From NCBI GenBank assembly GCA_020161245.1, contig JAIUOK010000006.1:56508-120507 (forward strand): DNA of 64,000 nt. The letters run 5' to 3'. This document shows positions 16,563 to 25,297 of the stretch, one piece after another. Both the position numbers and the translations under genes were made by a program. The notes beneath the pieces are model-generated. The model was not told where the DNA came from, ran no database searches, and was given only the letters and a program-made list of their open reading frames with translations. The stretch is from Actinomycetota bacterium (GTDB lineage: Bacteria; Actinomycetota; Actinomycetes; S36-B12; CAIYMF01). Position 1 is the first letter of the stretch; each line of letters begins with the position of its first letter.

Positions 16563-17879
16563 TCAGCCCGCGGATCCGGAGCCCTCGATGATGTCGAGGC
16601 TGTCCACCGTCCCGGGCTCGTCGGCCTCCTCGTCGGCATGCGCCCGCAGCGGCAGCGCGACGAGCACGGCGGAGACGACCGCCAGGACCAGCATGCTGCC
16701 GGCCATCTCGATGCCGGGGGCGAGCGCGACCGCGGCCAGGATGCCGGCGACGATCCCGCCGGTCGCGAACTGCATCGTGCCGAGCAGGGCGGAGGCCGAG
16801 CCCGCGCTGCGCTTGAACGGCTGCATCGACTCCGCGGTCGCATTGGGGAAGATGCCGCCGAGGGAGGCCTTGACCACGGCGAGGGCGGCGAGCACGGCCC
16901 ACAGCGGCGACTGCATCTCGAGCAGCACGAGCAGCACGACCAGCGCTGCGATCTCCACGGCGACGTAGAGGCGCAGCAGCTGGTGCACCGACCTGCGATG
17001 CAGCAGCACGAGGTTGACCCGGATGCCGATGATGAACCACAGCGCCAGGAACGCGAAGATGAGGGCGAAGCCGGCGGGCTCCACGCCGTAGGTCGTCATG
17101 AGCACGACGGACGACGAGCTGATGTAGGCCAGCAGCGTCCCCGAGCCGAGCGCCGCGATCGACGCCGGGAGCACGAACCGGCGCTGGCGCAGCAGCGAGC
17201 CGTACCCCGCGATCGAGGCGATCACGCCGTGGTCGGTGCGCCTGTGCCGCGGATGCGTCTCGGGCAGCCTCAGGGCGGCGACGAGGCAGGCGGCGCCGAA
17301 CAGCGCGATCACGACGAACAGCACGCGCCAGCTCGCCACCTGCAGCACTGCGGCGCCGGCGGACGGCGCCAGCAGCGGCGCGATCATCGAGACCGACGCG
17401 ATCACGGAGAACGACCGCGTGAGCTCCGGGCCGTCGAAGCCGTCCCGCACGATCGCGCGGGCGATCACCAGCCCGGCGCACCCGCCGAGGCCCTGCACGA
17501 ACCGCAGCCCCGTCAGCGCCCAGAGGCTGGGAGCGGCAGCGCAGAGCAGGGAGGCGACGACGTAGAGGACGAGCCCGCCGATCAGCGGCGGCTTGCGCCC
17601 GTACCTGTCCGAGAGCGGCCCGTAGACCAGCTGGCCGAGTCCCAGGCCGAGCAGGCATGCGGCGAACGTGAGCTGGACATCGCCGGTCGAGACGCCGAGC
17701 GAATCGGCGATCGAGGGGAACGCCGGCAGGTAGAGGTCGAGGGAGATCGGTCCGAACGCGGAGAGCGCGGCGAGCGTGATGAGCAGCCCGCCGCGCAGGC
17801 GCATCGCCGGCGCCGACGACGCTGTGGCGCCCGGTACGCCGGCGCCCGCCGTCCCCGCTCCGCCCGCCGTATCCGTCAC
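16563..17879 (-). CDS. MFS multidrug exporter, Bcr/CflA family
   Basis: A 438-residue protein with twelve predicted membrane segments. The MFS loop 2-3 motif GPLSDRYGRKPPLIGG and the Bcr/CflA-typical N-terminus SLDLYLPAFPSI are clear. The GTG at 17879 is chosen because GGGGAGGA precedes it at ideal spacing; a longer frame upstream lacks this. It should export small hydrophobic compounds by proton antiport, possibly toxic ring intermediates. It is divergent from the dioxygenase operon, with a 161-base shared promoter region in which I could not define boxes. Confidence 0.88.
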   Translation of the reverse strand: MTDTAGGAGTAGAGVPGATASSAPAMRLRGGLLITLAALSAFGPISLDLYLPAFPSIADSLGVSTGDVQLTFAACLLGLGLGQLVYGPLSDRYGRKPPLIGGLVLYVVASLLCAAAPSLWALTGLRFVQGLGGCAGLVIARAIVRDGFDGPELTRSFSVIASVSMIAPLLAPSAGAAVLQVASWRVLFVVIALFGAACLVAALRLPETHPRHRRTDHGVIASIAGYGSLLRQRRFVLPASIAALGSGTLLAYISSSSVVLMTTYGVEPAGFALIFAFLALWFIIGIRVNLVLLHRRSVHQLLRLYVAVEIAALVVLLVLLEMQSPLWAVLAALAVVKASLGGIFPNATAESMQPFKRSAGSASALLGTMQFATGGIVAGILAAVALAPGIEMAGSMLVLAVVSAVLVALPLRAHADEEADEPGTVDSLDIIEGSGSAG

Positions 17880-18040
17880 GGTCCGGATCCTCCCCGAACC
17901 AGGGGGGATGACCCATTCGCGTTCCGCCTGCCGAGACCACGGCGGCACCGCGGCTCCACGTTCCAGTGCTCGGCACGTGCTCCTGGCCCGCTGTGGGCCC
18001 GGTCCCTAGCGTGCGAGGGCCCTAGGAGAGAGGTCGTGCT

Positions 18041-18919
18041 ATGAGCGAGGTGCGCAGTCTCGGGTACGTCGTGGTCTCCACGGGCGACCTGGACGCCTGG
18101 GAGGCGTTCGCCACCGGCCTGCTGGGGCTGCAGGTCTCCGAGCGCACGGCCGACCGCCTCCTGCTGCGCAACGACAGGTACTGGTGCCGGCTGCGTGTCG
18201 AGCTGGGCAGCGCCGAAGGCGTGACGGCCCTGGGCTGGGAGGTGGAGGGGCCCGTCGGTCTCGACGCGATCTCGCGACGGCTCGAGGCTGCCGGCTACGA
18301 CGTCGCCCGGCACGACTCCGCCTCGGCAGGCGAGCGCGGCGTCATGGGCCTGATCTCCTTCACCGACCCCGATGGGCTCGGCGTCGAGGTCTTCTACGGC
18401 CAGAAGGCCGACAAGCGCCGGTTCGTCTCGCCCACCGGCGCCTCGTTCGTCACCGGCGAGGCGGGCCTGGGCCACGTCTTCCAGCTCGTCGACGACGAGG
18501 AGCGCTTCCGCGAGCTCTACCTGGGCATCCTCGGGTTCAAGCTCTCGGACTACATCGAGTTCGGGCCCATCTTCGGCACCTTCACGCACTGCAACCCGCG
18601 CCATCACTCCTACGCGTTCGCCGCCGTGCCGGACCGTCCGAGGGGGATCGGCCACCTCATGCTGGAGGTCGACGACATCGACATCGTGGGCCGCGCCTAC
18701 GACAAGGTGCTCCGCGAGGGCGCGGCGCCTCTGGCGATCTCCTTCGGCCGGCACACCAACGACCAGATGATGTCCTTCTACGTCAACAGCCCGTCCGGCT
18801 TCCAGATCGAGTACGGCACCGGTGGGCTGCTCATCGACGACGCCACCTGGCGGCCGTCGCGCTACGACGCCCCCAACCAGTGGGGCCATGAGCACCAGCG
18901 GCGCCCGGTGACGGCGTGA
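18041..18919 (+). CDS. Type I extradiol ring-cleavage dioxygenase, BphC/HsaC-like
   Basis: A 292-residue two-module VOC-fold dioxygenase. The Fe(II) ligands of the family are present: His145 (GLGHVFQL), His205 (GIGHLMLEVDD) and Glu257 (FQIEYGTGG). So are the second-shell residues His188/189 (PRHHSYAF), His238 (GRHTND) and Tyr247 (SFYVNSP). It should open a catechol next to its hydroxyls, giving the substrate of the hydrolase at 12556. The ATG is preceded by AGGAGAGAGG. The stop overlaps the flavin reductase start in GTGA (18916-18919). Confidence 0.9.
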   Translation: MSEVRSLGYVVVSTGDLDAWEAFATGLLGLQVSERTADRLLLRNDRYWCRLRVELGSAEGVTALGWEVEGPVGLDAISRRLEAAGYDVARHDSASAGERGVMGLISFTDPDGLGVEVFYGQKADKRRFVSPTGASFVTGEAGLGHVFQLVDDEERFRELYLGILGFKLSDYIEFGPIFGTFTHCNPRHHSYAFAAVPDRPRGIGHLMLEVDDIDIVGRAYDKVLREGAAPLAISFGRHTNDQMMSFYVNSPSGFQIEYGTGGLLIDDATWRPSRYDAPNQWGHEHQRRPVTA

Positions 18920-20157
18920 CCGAGGTTCAGGAGAGGACGGCGACCCCGGTGGACGCGAGGCTGTTCCGGGATGTGCTCGGGCACTACCCGACCGGCGTGG
19001 TGCTGGTGACCGCGATCTCCCGCAGCGGCGAGCCGATCGGCATGATCGTCGGCTCGTTCACGTCCGTGTCGCTGGAGCCGCCTCTGGTGGCGTACCTGCC
19101 CACGACGACCTCGAAGTCCTACGCGGTCCTGCGCGAGGTCGACACGTTCTGCATCAACGTCCTGTCAGCCGACCAGGAGCTCCTGTGCCGTCGCTTCGCC
19201 TCTCCCGGCGACGACAAGTGGGCCGGGGTCGGCTGGACCCCCTCGCCGGGCGGTGCACCGGTCCTCGAGGACGCCGTCGCGTGGATCGAGTGCACGACGG
19301 AGTCGGAGATCGAGGCCGGCGACCACTACATCGTGCTGGGACGCGTGCGCGAGCTCGGCGTCCAGAACCCGATGGCCCCGTTGCTGTTCTTCCAGGGCGG
19401 GTACGGCCGTTTCACCATGTCGTCGGTGGTCGCGGCCTCGACGCCCGACCTCATCCACGCGATCCAGTCGGCGGAGAAGGCGCGCGACGAGATCGAGGCG
19501 CTCGCCGCCCGGACCGGCGTCGCGGTCGATGTCGTCGCGGCTGCCGGCCAGGACCTCGTGTTCGTGGGGGCAGCCACCGGCGCGGACACCCCGCCCAGCG
19601 TCCCGACCCTGGGCACCCGCATCCCGCTCATGGCGCCGCTGGGGGAGCAGTACGTCGCGTGGGCCGGCGAGGCGGCGGCCGAGGCGTGGATCCGGCGTGC
19701 GGGCGTGAGCGACCCCGAGGCGGCCGAGCGGCTCCGCGACCGGCTGCGGCTCGCGCGGGAGCGGGGCTGGTCGCTCTCCCGTCTGCACCCCGACGACGAG
19801 CTCGACTTCTACCAGACCCTGCGCGACTACTCCGACGGCGAGATCGTGCCAGCCAAGGAGCGCGCGCTCCGCGACCGGATCGTCGCCTACATCGAGAACT
19901 ACGACCCGGTGCCGATCGATCCCGAGGGGGAGTACGCCGCCCACTCCATCGTCGTCCCGGTGCTGGGCCGCACCAACCGGCCGCTGCTCAACATCCGTCT
20001 GGTGAACCTGCCGGGGCCGGCGTCGGGGGAGCAGGTGCTGACCTGGGTGCAGGAGCTGCGCCGCTGCGCCGCGGCAGTGGCCTCGCGCCTGGCCGACGAC
20101 CACTCGCCGCGCAGCCAGCGCCTCGGCCACGGGGTGGCCAGCCCCGGCTGGGGCTGA
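18916..20157 (+). CDS. Flavin reductase fused to an IclR-type ligand-binding domain
   Basis: A 413-residue two-domain protein. Residues 1-170 are an HpaC/HsaB-like flavin reductase domain (HYPTGVVLVTA, GSFTSVSLEPPLVAY, FCINVLSADQ). Residues about 190-395 look like the IclR effector-binding (GAF-like) domain (PLGEQYVAWAGEAAAEAWI, a central variable region, SIVVPVLG). No DNA-binding domain is present. The arrangement recalls the C1 reductase of hydroxyphenylacetate hydroxylase, whose regulatory C-terminal domain senses the aromatic substrate, although that domain is a different fold. It probably supplies reduced flavin to the monooxygenase at 13437. The IclR-domain assignment is from pattern only. 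Confidence 0.8.
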   Translation: MTEVQERTATPVDARLFRDVLGHYPTGVVLVTAISRSGEPIGMIVGSFTSVSLEPPLVAYLPTTTSKSYAVLREVDTFCINVLSADQELLCRRFASPGDDKWAGVGWTPSPGGAPVLEDAVAWIECTTESEIEAGDHYIVLGRVRELGVQNPMAPLLFFQGGYGRFTMSSVVAASTPDLIHAIQSAEKARDEIEALAARTGVAVDVVAAAGQDLVFVGAATGADTPPSVPTLGTRIPLMAPLGEQYVAWAGEAAAEAWIRRAGVSDPEAAERLRDRLRLARERGWSLSRLHPDDELDFYQTLRDYSDGEIVPAKERALRDRIVAYIENYDPVPIDPEGEYAAHSIVVPVLGRTNRPLLNIRLVNLPGPASGEQVLTWVQELRRCAAAVASRLADDHSPRSQRLGHGVASPGWG

Positions 20158-20167
20158 GCCACCCGGC

Positions 20168-20848
20168 TCAGGCGGTGGTGCGCCGCTCGATACCGGCCGC
20201 GTACGCCAGCGCGAGATCGACCGTGCGCTGCAGGTGCTGCTCGTGGAGCCGGACCGCCTCGTCGGCGTCGTGCGCGAGGACGGCGTCGAGGATGGAGCGG
20301 TGCTCGCTGCCCGCGGTGCGCGCGGCACGCGCCGGACGGTCCAGTGCGGCGACCGACCACCGCCGGTAGAGCTCGGAGGCCTCGAAGAGGTCCTCGCAGA
20401 GGGCGATCAGCCGCTCGTTGCCGCACCCGGACAGCAGCGCCATGTGGAAGTCGTGGTGGGCCTGACGGCTGACGTCGGTGTCGCGCGGCGCTGAGCGCAT
20501 CCGGTGGTGCGCGGCCAGCGCCCTGGCCTCGTAGTCGGCCCCACCGAGCCCGATGGACAGCCGCAGCGCGGCGCCCTCGTTGATGCGCCGCAGCCCGAGG
20601 AGGTCCTCGATGCGCCGCGGGCTCGCGTCGATGACGCGGTAGCCGCGGTTGGCCTCGAAGGTGGCGAGGTGCTCGGAGGCCAAGCGCCCCAGGGCTTCGC
20701 GCAGCACGCCCGCTCCGGCGCCGTACCGCACGGCGAGATCGGCGGGGACCAGCCGCTCGCCGGGCGCGTAGGCGCCGTCGAGGACCTCGGCGCGCAGCCG
20801 GCCGTAGACGTCGTCGAGGAGCGTCTGCGCCGCTCCTCGCCGGACCAT
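20168..20848 (-). CDS. GntR-family regulator, FCD subfamily
   Basis: A 226-residue regulator. The winged helix is at about residues 8-75 (LLDDVYGRLRAEVLDG to VLREALGRLASEHL). An all-helical FCD effector domain follows, with the metal-ligand pattern HHDFHMALL, GSEHRSILDAV and LHEQHLQ. The ATG at 20848 starts right before the HTH; the frame continues upstream but without homology. It is convergent with the reductase gene (10-base gap) and divergent from the 20970 operon, so it most likely represses that operon and itself. Confidence 0.88.
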   Translation of the reverse strand: MVRRGAAQTLLDDVYGRLRAEVLDGAYAPGERLVPADLAVRYGAGAGVLREALGRLASEHLATFEANRGYRVIDASPRRIEDLLGLRRINEGAALRLSIGLGGADYEARALAAHHRMRSAPRDTDVSRQAHHDFHMALLSGCGNERLIALCEDLFEASELYRRWSVAALDRPARAARTAGSEHRSILDAVLAHDADEAVRLHEQHLQRTVDLALAYAAGIERRTTA

Positions 20849-20892
20849 GTTCCGCACGGTAGCACGCGCGACGAGGCGTTCTCGGAAGATGC

Positions 20893-20911
20893 TTGTACTT
20901 TCGAAAATGTT
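20893..20911. promoter_or_regulatory. Candidate GntR operator in the 20849-20969 divergent region
   Basis: A 19-base AT-richer segment, TTGTACTTTCGAAAATGTT, contains the perfect 8-base palindrome TTTCGAAA (20899-20906) in an otherwise GC-rich gap between the GntR gene and its neighbour. FCD regulators usually bind short palindromes in such shared promoters. No promoter boxes are clear. Confidence 0.4.
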
Positions 20912-20969
20912 GGGATGGAATGAACGCTCCAGGGAGACCCCTGGGACCAGCTGACCTCGTGAGGACCTC

Positions 20970-21815
20970 GTGCGCATCATCAGCTACACCGCAGCCGGCT
21001 CGCCCTCGTACGGGTTCGTCGTCGGAGACCACGTGGTCGACCGGACGGCGCTCGGCCTCCAGGCGCCGACCGTGCGCGATCTGATCGCCTCGGGCGAGCT
21101 GCCCGCCGAGGAGGCCGTCGCGGCCGCGGCACCGACCGCCTCGCTGGCCGACGTGACGCTGCTGCCGCCGGTGGTGCCGGGCAAGATCCTCTGCGCCGGC
21201 GTGAACTTCCCGACCCACCGCGAGGAGACCGGCCAGGCCCCGGAGAAGCCCGACTACCCGGTGATCTTCAGCCGCTTCGCCGACAGCCACGTCGCGCACG
21301 GCGAGGACCTGCGCCGTCCCGCCGAGACCGAGAAGTTCGACTACGAGGGCGAGCTCGCCGTGGTCATCGGCACACGCGCCTTCCGCGTCACCGAGGAGGA
21401 GGCCCTCGGCCACGTCTTCGGCTGGTCGGTCTACAACGAGGGCAGTGTCCGCGACTGGCAGCGCCACAGCGGCCAGTGGATCCCCGGCAAGAACTTCTAC
21501 CGCTCCGGCGCCTTCGGGCCCGCCATCGTCACCGCCGGATCGGTCGACGACATCGGCGCCTCGCGCCTGCAGACCCGCGTCAACGGCGAGGTGCGCCAGG
21601 ACGCGCTCATCAAGGACATGGTGTTCTCGGTCGCCGAGCTGATCGCCTACTGCTCGACCTTCACCCCGCTCGAGCCGGGCGACGTGATCGCCGCCGGCAC
21701 CCCCGGCGGGGTCGGCCTGTTCTGGGACCCGCCCAAGCTGCTCTCGGACGGCGACGTCGTCGAGATCGAGATCGACGGCGTGGGCCTGCTCCGCAACACC
21801 GTCCGGCAGGCCTGA
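20970..21815 (+). CDS. Fumarylacetoacetate hydrolase family protein
   Basis: A 281-residue protein with the FAH C-terminal domain. The metal-binding segment FDYEGELAVVIG, the mid-domain WSVYNEGSVRDWQ and the C-terminal PLEPGDVIAAGTPGGVG are typical. Members hydrolyse or decarboxylate beta-diketo or oxo-dienoate compounds with Mg2+. In meta-cleavage pathways they act on ring-opened acids. The GTG at 20970 follows GAGGA. It heads the operon running to 27312 and is 11 bases from the next gene. Confidence 0.87.
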   Translation: MRIISYTAAGSPSYGFVVGDHVVDRTALGLQAPTVRDLIASGELPAEEAVAAAAPTASLADVTLLPPVVPGKILCAGVNFPTHREETGQAPEKPDYPVIFSRFADSHVAHGEDLRRPAETEKFDYEGELAVVIGTRAFRVTEEEALGHVFGWSVYNEGSVRDWQRHSGQWIPGKNFYRSGAFGPAIVTAGSVDDIGASRLQTRVNGEVRQDALIKDMVFSVAELIAYCSTFTPLEPGDVIAAGTPGGVGLFWDPPKLLSDGDVVEIEIDGVGLLRNTVRQA

Positions 21816-21826
21816 GGCGGCGCGGC

Positions 21827-22750
21827 ATGGCTCTGCACCGGCTCACCACGCTCACCCTCGGAGTCCCGGACCCCGCTGCGGTCGGCGAGTACTACGAGGA
21901 CTTCGGGCTGACGGCGCTCGGCGGCGGCAGCTATGGCACGGTCAACGGCGGCGAGCAGCTGCGACTCGTGCAGGCCGACCGCCGGCGCGCGGTGGCGCTC
22001 GGGATCGCGTGCGACGACGCCGACGACCTCGACCGGGTAGCCCACGACCTCGGCGCCCTGGGCTTCGAGAGCCGCCGCGACGGCGATGCGGTCGAGTCCG
22101 TCGACGCGGGCACGGGGATCCAGGTCCGCGTGGAGATCGCCGCGCGCCTCGTCGAGCCGCCCGAGACCGCCGTGACCTACAACGGGCCCGGCGACGTGCG
22201 GCGGCGCAACCTGCGCTCGGAGTCCCTCGACCGCGACGAGTCGGTGCTGCGCCCGCGCAAGCTCGGGCACGTGGTCCTGTCGTCCCTGGACGCCGAGCGC
22301 TCGCACGCCTTCTTCGTGCGCGGCGTCGGGTTCAAGGTCAGCGACACCACCAAGGAGGGCCTCGCGTTCCTGCGGTGCTCGCCGGACCACCACAACCTCG
22401 CCATCCGCCAGGCGCCGGTCCAGTTCGTGCATCACACCTCCTGGCAGCTGCCGGACGTCGATGCTGTGGGCATGGCCGCGATGCAGATGATCGCCCAGGA
22501 CCAGGAGCGCCACGTGTGGGGCCTGGGCCGGCACTACCTCGGCTCGAACTACTTCTGGTACCTGCGCGACCCCGCCGGCAACTTCTCGGAGTACTACTCC
22601 GACATGGATGTCATCCTCGACGACGCCGAGTGGGAGGCCGGCCTCTGGGAGGGCACCAAGTCGTTCTACTCGTGGGGCCCGCCGCCGCCCCGGCAGATGC
22701 GCGAGCCCGAGGACCTCGCCGCGCTGATGATGGGGGCGCACTCGCGGTGA
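21827..22750 (+). CDS. Second type I extradiol dioxygenase
   Basis: A 307-residue two-module VOC protein with the Fe(II) ligand pattern of extradiol dioxygenases: His148 (KLGHVVLSS), His202/203 (VHHTSWQL) and Glu255 (NFSEYYSDMD). Supporting residues are His188/189 (PDHHNLAI), His236 (GRHYLGSN) and Tyr245 (FWYLRDP). It is only distantly like the enzyme at 18041, so it may act on a different catechol or later in the pathway. It overlaps the CoA-transferase start by one base (TGATG). Confidence 0.85.
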   Translation: MALHRLTTLTLGVPDPAAVGEYYEDFGLTALGGGSYGTVNGGEQLRLVQADRRRAVALGIACDDADDLDRVAHDLGALGFESRRDGDAVESVDAGTGIQVRVEIAARLVEPPETAVTYNGPGDVRRRNLRSESLDRDESVLRPRKLGHVVLSSLDAERSHAFFVRGVGFKVSDTTKEGLAFLRCSPDHHNLAIRQAPVQFVHHTSWQLPDVDAVGMAAMQMIAQDQERHVWGLGRHYLGSNYFWYLRDPAGNFSEYYSDMDVILDDAEWEAGLWEGTKSFYSWGPPPPRQMREPEDLAALMMGAHSR

Positions 22751-23496
22751 TGGACAAGATCCGCACCGACGTGCTGGAGATGCTGTCGATCGTCCCCGAC
22801 GGTGCGTCCCTGGCCGTCGGCGGCTTCGGCCTCACGGGTGCGCCGATCATGCTGTGCGACGCCCTCTGCGAGCTCGACAAGCGGGACCTGCACATCGTCG
22901 CCAACAACGCCGGCATCGACCCGACCGGCGTCGGGCGGCTCGCGCAGGAGGGCCGGCTCCGCAAGTTCACCGGCTCGTTCCCGTCGAACAAGAACTTCTT
23001 CTCGCTGTTCCACGAGGGCCGCGTCGAGCTCGAGCTCGTGCCCCAGGGGACGCTCGCGGAGCGGATGCGCGCGGCCGGCGCCGGCATCCCGGCGTTCTAC
23101 ACGCCGACCGGGGCCGGCACCGACCTCGCGACGGGCAACTACCCCGCGCGCTACGACTCCGACGGCAACGTGGTCCAGTGGCTGGAGCCGAAGGACGTCC
23201 GGGTGTTCAACGGGCGGCCGTGCGTGCTCGAGACCGCCCTGGCGTGCGACTTCGCGCTGGTGAAGGCGCACCGGGCGGACCGGCTCGGGAACCTGGCCTT
23301 CCGTCTCGGCTCGCGCAACTTCAACGTCCCTGCCGCGATGGCCGGTGCGGTGACCTTCGTCGAGGCGCAGAACATCGTCGAGGTCGGCGCGATCGAGCCT
23401 GACGCCGTGCACCTGCCCGGCGTCTTCGTCCAGCACGTGATCCAGTCGACCGGCGGCTGGGTCGGCAACCCCAACCCCCCAGGAGCCTCGTGGTGA
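22750..23496 (+). CDS. CoA-transferase subunit A (family I)
   Basis: A 248-residue alpha subunit with the glycine-rich GGFGLTGAP motif near residue 24 and the usual ANNAG segment. With the beta subunit it moves CoA from an acyl-CoA donor to a carboxylic acid, as in 3-oxoacid and 3-oxoadipate CoA-transferases and the steroid-ring enzyme IpdAB. It could also have IpdAB-like hydrolytic activity. The ATG overlaps the dioxygenase stop. The stop overlaps the B subunit start. Confidence 0.88.
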   Translation: MDKIRTDVLEMLSIVPDGASLAVGGFGLTGAPIMLCDALCELDKRDLHIVANNAGIDPTGVGRLAQEGRLRKFTGSFPSNKNFFSLFHEGRVELELVPQGTLAERMRAAGAGIPAFYTPTGAGTDLATGNYPARYDSDGNVVQWLEPKDVRVFNGRPCVLETALACDFALVKAHRADRLGNLAFRLGSRNFNVPAAMAGAVTFVEAQNIVEVGAIEPDAVHLPGVFVQHVIQSTGGWVGNPNPPGASW

Positions 23497-24152
23497 GCGT
23501 CGACGAGCGGATCGGCTGGTCGCGCGACGGGCTCGCCCAGCGTGCGGCCGACGACGTGCCCGACGGCGCGTACGTCAACCTCGGCATCGGCATCCCGATG
23601 ATGATCCCGTCGCGGCTGCCCGAGGGCCGCGAGGTGTGGTTCCACACCGAGAACGGGATCCTCGGCCTCGGCGGGGTGCCCGAGCCCGACCAGATCGACC
23701 TCGACGTGCAGAACGCCGGCAAGGAGTACGCCACGATGGTGGAGGGCGCGTCGACGTTCGACTCGTCGCTGTCGTTCGCGATCGTCCGTGGCGGCCACCT
23801 CGACATCGCCGTCCTCGGAGGCATGCAGGTGACGCCGTCCGGCGACCTCGCCAACTGGACGGCGCCGGGCCGCACGCCGGGCGTCGGCGGTGCCATGGAC
23901 CTCGTCACGGGCGCCAAGCAGGTCTGGGTGGTCCTCGACCACACCGACCGGGCCGGGAAGGCCAAGCTGATGCGCCGCTGCACCCTGCCGCTCACCGGCG
24001 CGCGCTGCGTCACGCGCATCTACTCCACGCTCGGCGTCTTCGAGCCCGCCGGAGCGCACTTCGACTGCCTCGAGCTGGCGCCAGGGGTCGACGAGCAGAC
24101 CGTCCGCGGGCTGACCGACGCCGAGGTGGTCTTCGCCGGGGGCGGGCGATGA
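23493..24152 (+). CDS. CoA-transferase subunit B (family I)
   Basis: A 219-residue beta subunit. The ENGILG motif supplies the glutamate (Glu53) that forms the CoA thioester in true transferases, and GIGIP precedes it. The GTG at 23493 is preferred over the adjacent GTG 23490, since AGGAG at 23481-23485 is then 7 bases away and the start overlaps the A subunit stop as GTGA. It forms a heteromer with the product of 22750. Confidence 0.88.
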   Translation: MSVDERIGWSRDGLAQRAADDVPDGAYVNLGIGIPMMIPSRLPEGREVWFHTENGILGLGGVPEPDQIDLDVQNAGKEYATMVEGASTFDSSLSFAIVRGGHLDIAVLGGMQVTPSGDLANWTAPGRTPGVGGAMDLVTGAKQVWVVLDHTDRAGKAKLMRRCTLPLTGARCVTRIYSTLGVFEPAGAHFDCLELAPGVDEQTVRGLTDAEVVFAGGGR

Positions 24153-25297
24153 GCCGCGCGCCGCTGGCCTACGTCGCCGGCATCTACGAGCACCCCGACC
24201 GCGCCATCGACGACCGCTCGCTGGCGTCGGTGTACCTCGAGATCGTGGCCGGGGTGCTGGCCGACGCCGGGCTGTCGATCTCCGACATCGACGGCTTCCA
24301 CACCTCGCTCAACCCGGGCGGCATGCCGGCCATGGCCGACCTGCTGGGCCTGAGCGGCATCCGGCACTTCGACGGCACGGACCTCGGCGGCGCGACGTAC
24401 GTGTCGTCGCTGGGCACTGCGGCGCGGGCCATCCAGGCGGGCGACGCCAGCGTCGTCCTCGTGGTCATGGCGGGTCTGCCGCGTCGAGGGCTGTTCAACC
24501 GTGCCGTGCCGGGGCCGCACGCGGTCTACGAGCTCGCGCACGGCTCGACCCTGGTCGGCCAGTACGCGCTCGCGGCCCAGCGCCACATGCACGAGTTCGG
24601 CACCACCCGCGCCGACCTCGCCGAGATCAAGGTCGCGTCTGCGTACCACGCCTCGTTCAACCCGAACGCGATGCTCCCGAAGCGGGTCACGCTCGACGAG
24701 GTCCTCGAGCAGCCGCCCATCGCCGAGCCGCTGCACCGCATGGACTGCTGCGTGGTGTCCGACGGCGGCGGGGCCTTCATCCTGGTGAACGAGGAGGTCG
24801 CGCGCTCCCTCGGCAAGCCGCTCGTCGGCGTGGTCGCGCAGGCCGAGACCACGCGCAACTGGGACAACGGGCGGCTCGACCTGACGCACACCGGGGCCAT
24901 CCAGACCGGCGCCCAGGCGTTCGCGCAGGCGGGGATGTCGCCGGCCGACGTCGACTACGCCTCGATCTACGACTCGTTCACGATCACGGTGCTCCTGACG
25001 CTCGAGGACCTGGGGTTCTGCGAGAAGGGCCAGGGCGGCCGGTTCGTCCGCGACGGCGCGCTGCTGTCGCCGAGCGGGGTCCTGCCGCTCAACACCGACG
25101 GCGGCGGCCTGTCGAACAACCACCCCGACATGCGCGGCGGCATGATCCGCACCATCGAGGCGGTGCGGCAGCTGCGCGGTCAGGCCCATCCCGAGCTGCA
25201 GGTTCCCTCGTGCGAGGTGGCGATCGTCCACGGCTCGGGCTTCTCGCTGGGGGCGCGGGCGATGTCGTCGACGAGCATCCTGGTGAGGGAGTCATGA
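24149..25297 (+). CDS. Thiolase-like protein (SCP-x/Ltp type) without the nucleophilic cysteine
   Basis: A 382-residue thiolase-fold protein of the lipid-transfer-protein class. The segment where thiolases carry the acyl-accepting cysteine reads DLGGATYVSSLGTA (78-91), with no Cys. The C-terminal NNHPDMRGGM and VAIVHGSG motifs are kept. Cysteine-less relatives such as Ltp2 are retro-aldolases that work with a DUF35 partner, exactly as encoded next. It may therefore cleave a beta-hydroxyacyl-CoA side chain. Its start overlaps the CoA-transferase stop, and its stop overlaps the DUF35 start, both as ATGA. Confidence 0.82.
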   Translation: MSRAPLAYVAGIYEHPDRAIDDRSLASVYLEIVAGVLADAGLSISDIDGFHTSLNPGGMPAMADLLGLSGIRHFDGTDLGGATYVSSLGTAARAIQAGDASVVLVVMAGLPRRGLFNRAVPGPHAVYELAHGSTLVGQYALAAQRHMHEFGTTRADLAEIKVASAYHASFNPNAMLPKRVTLDEVLEQPPIAEPLHRMDCCVVSDGGGAFILVNEEVARSLGKPLVGVVAQAETTRNWDNGRLDLTHTGAIQTGAQAFAQAGMSPADVDYASIYDSFTITVLLTLEDLGFCEKGQGGRFVRDGALLSPSGVLPLNTDGGGLSNNHPDMRGGMIRTIEAVRQLRGQAHPELQVPSCEVAIVHGSGFSLGARAMSSTSILVRES

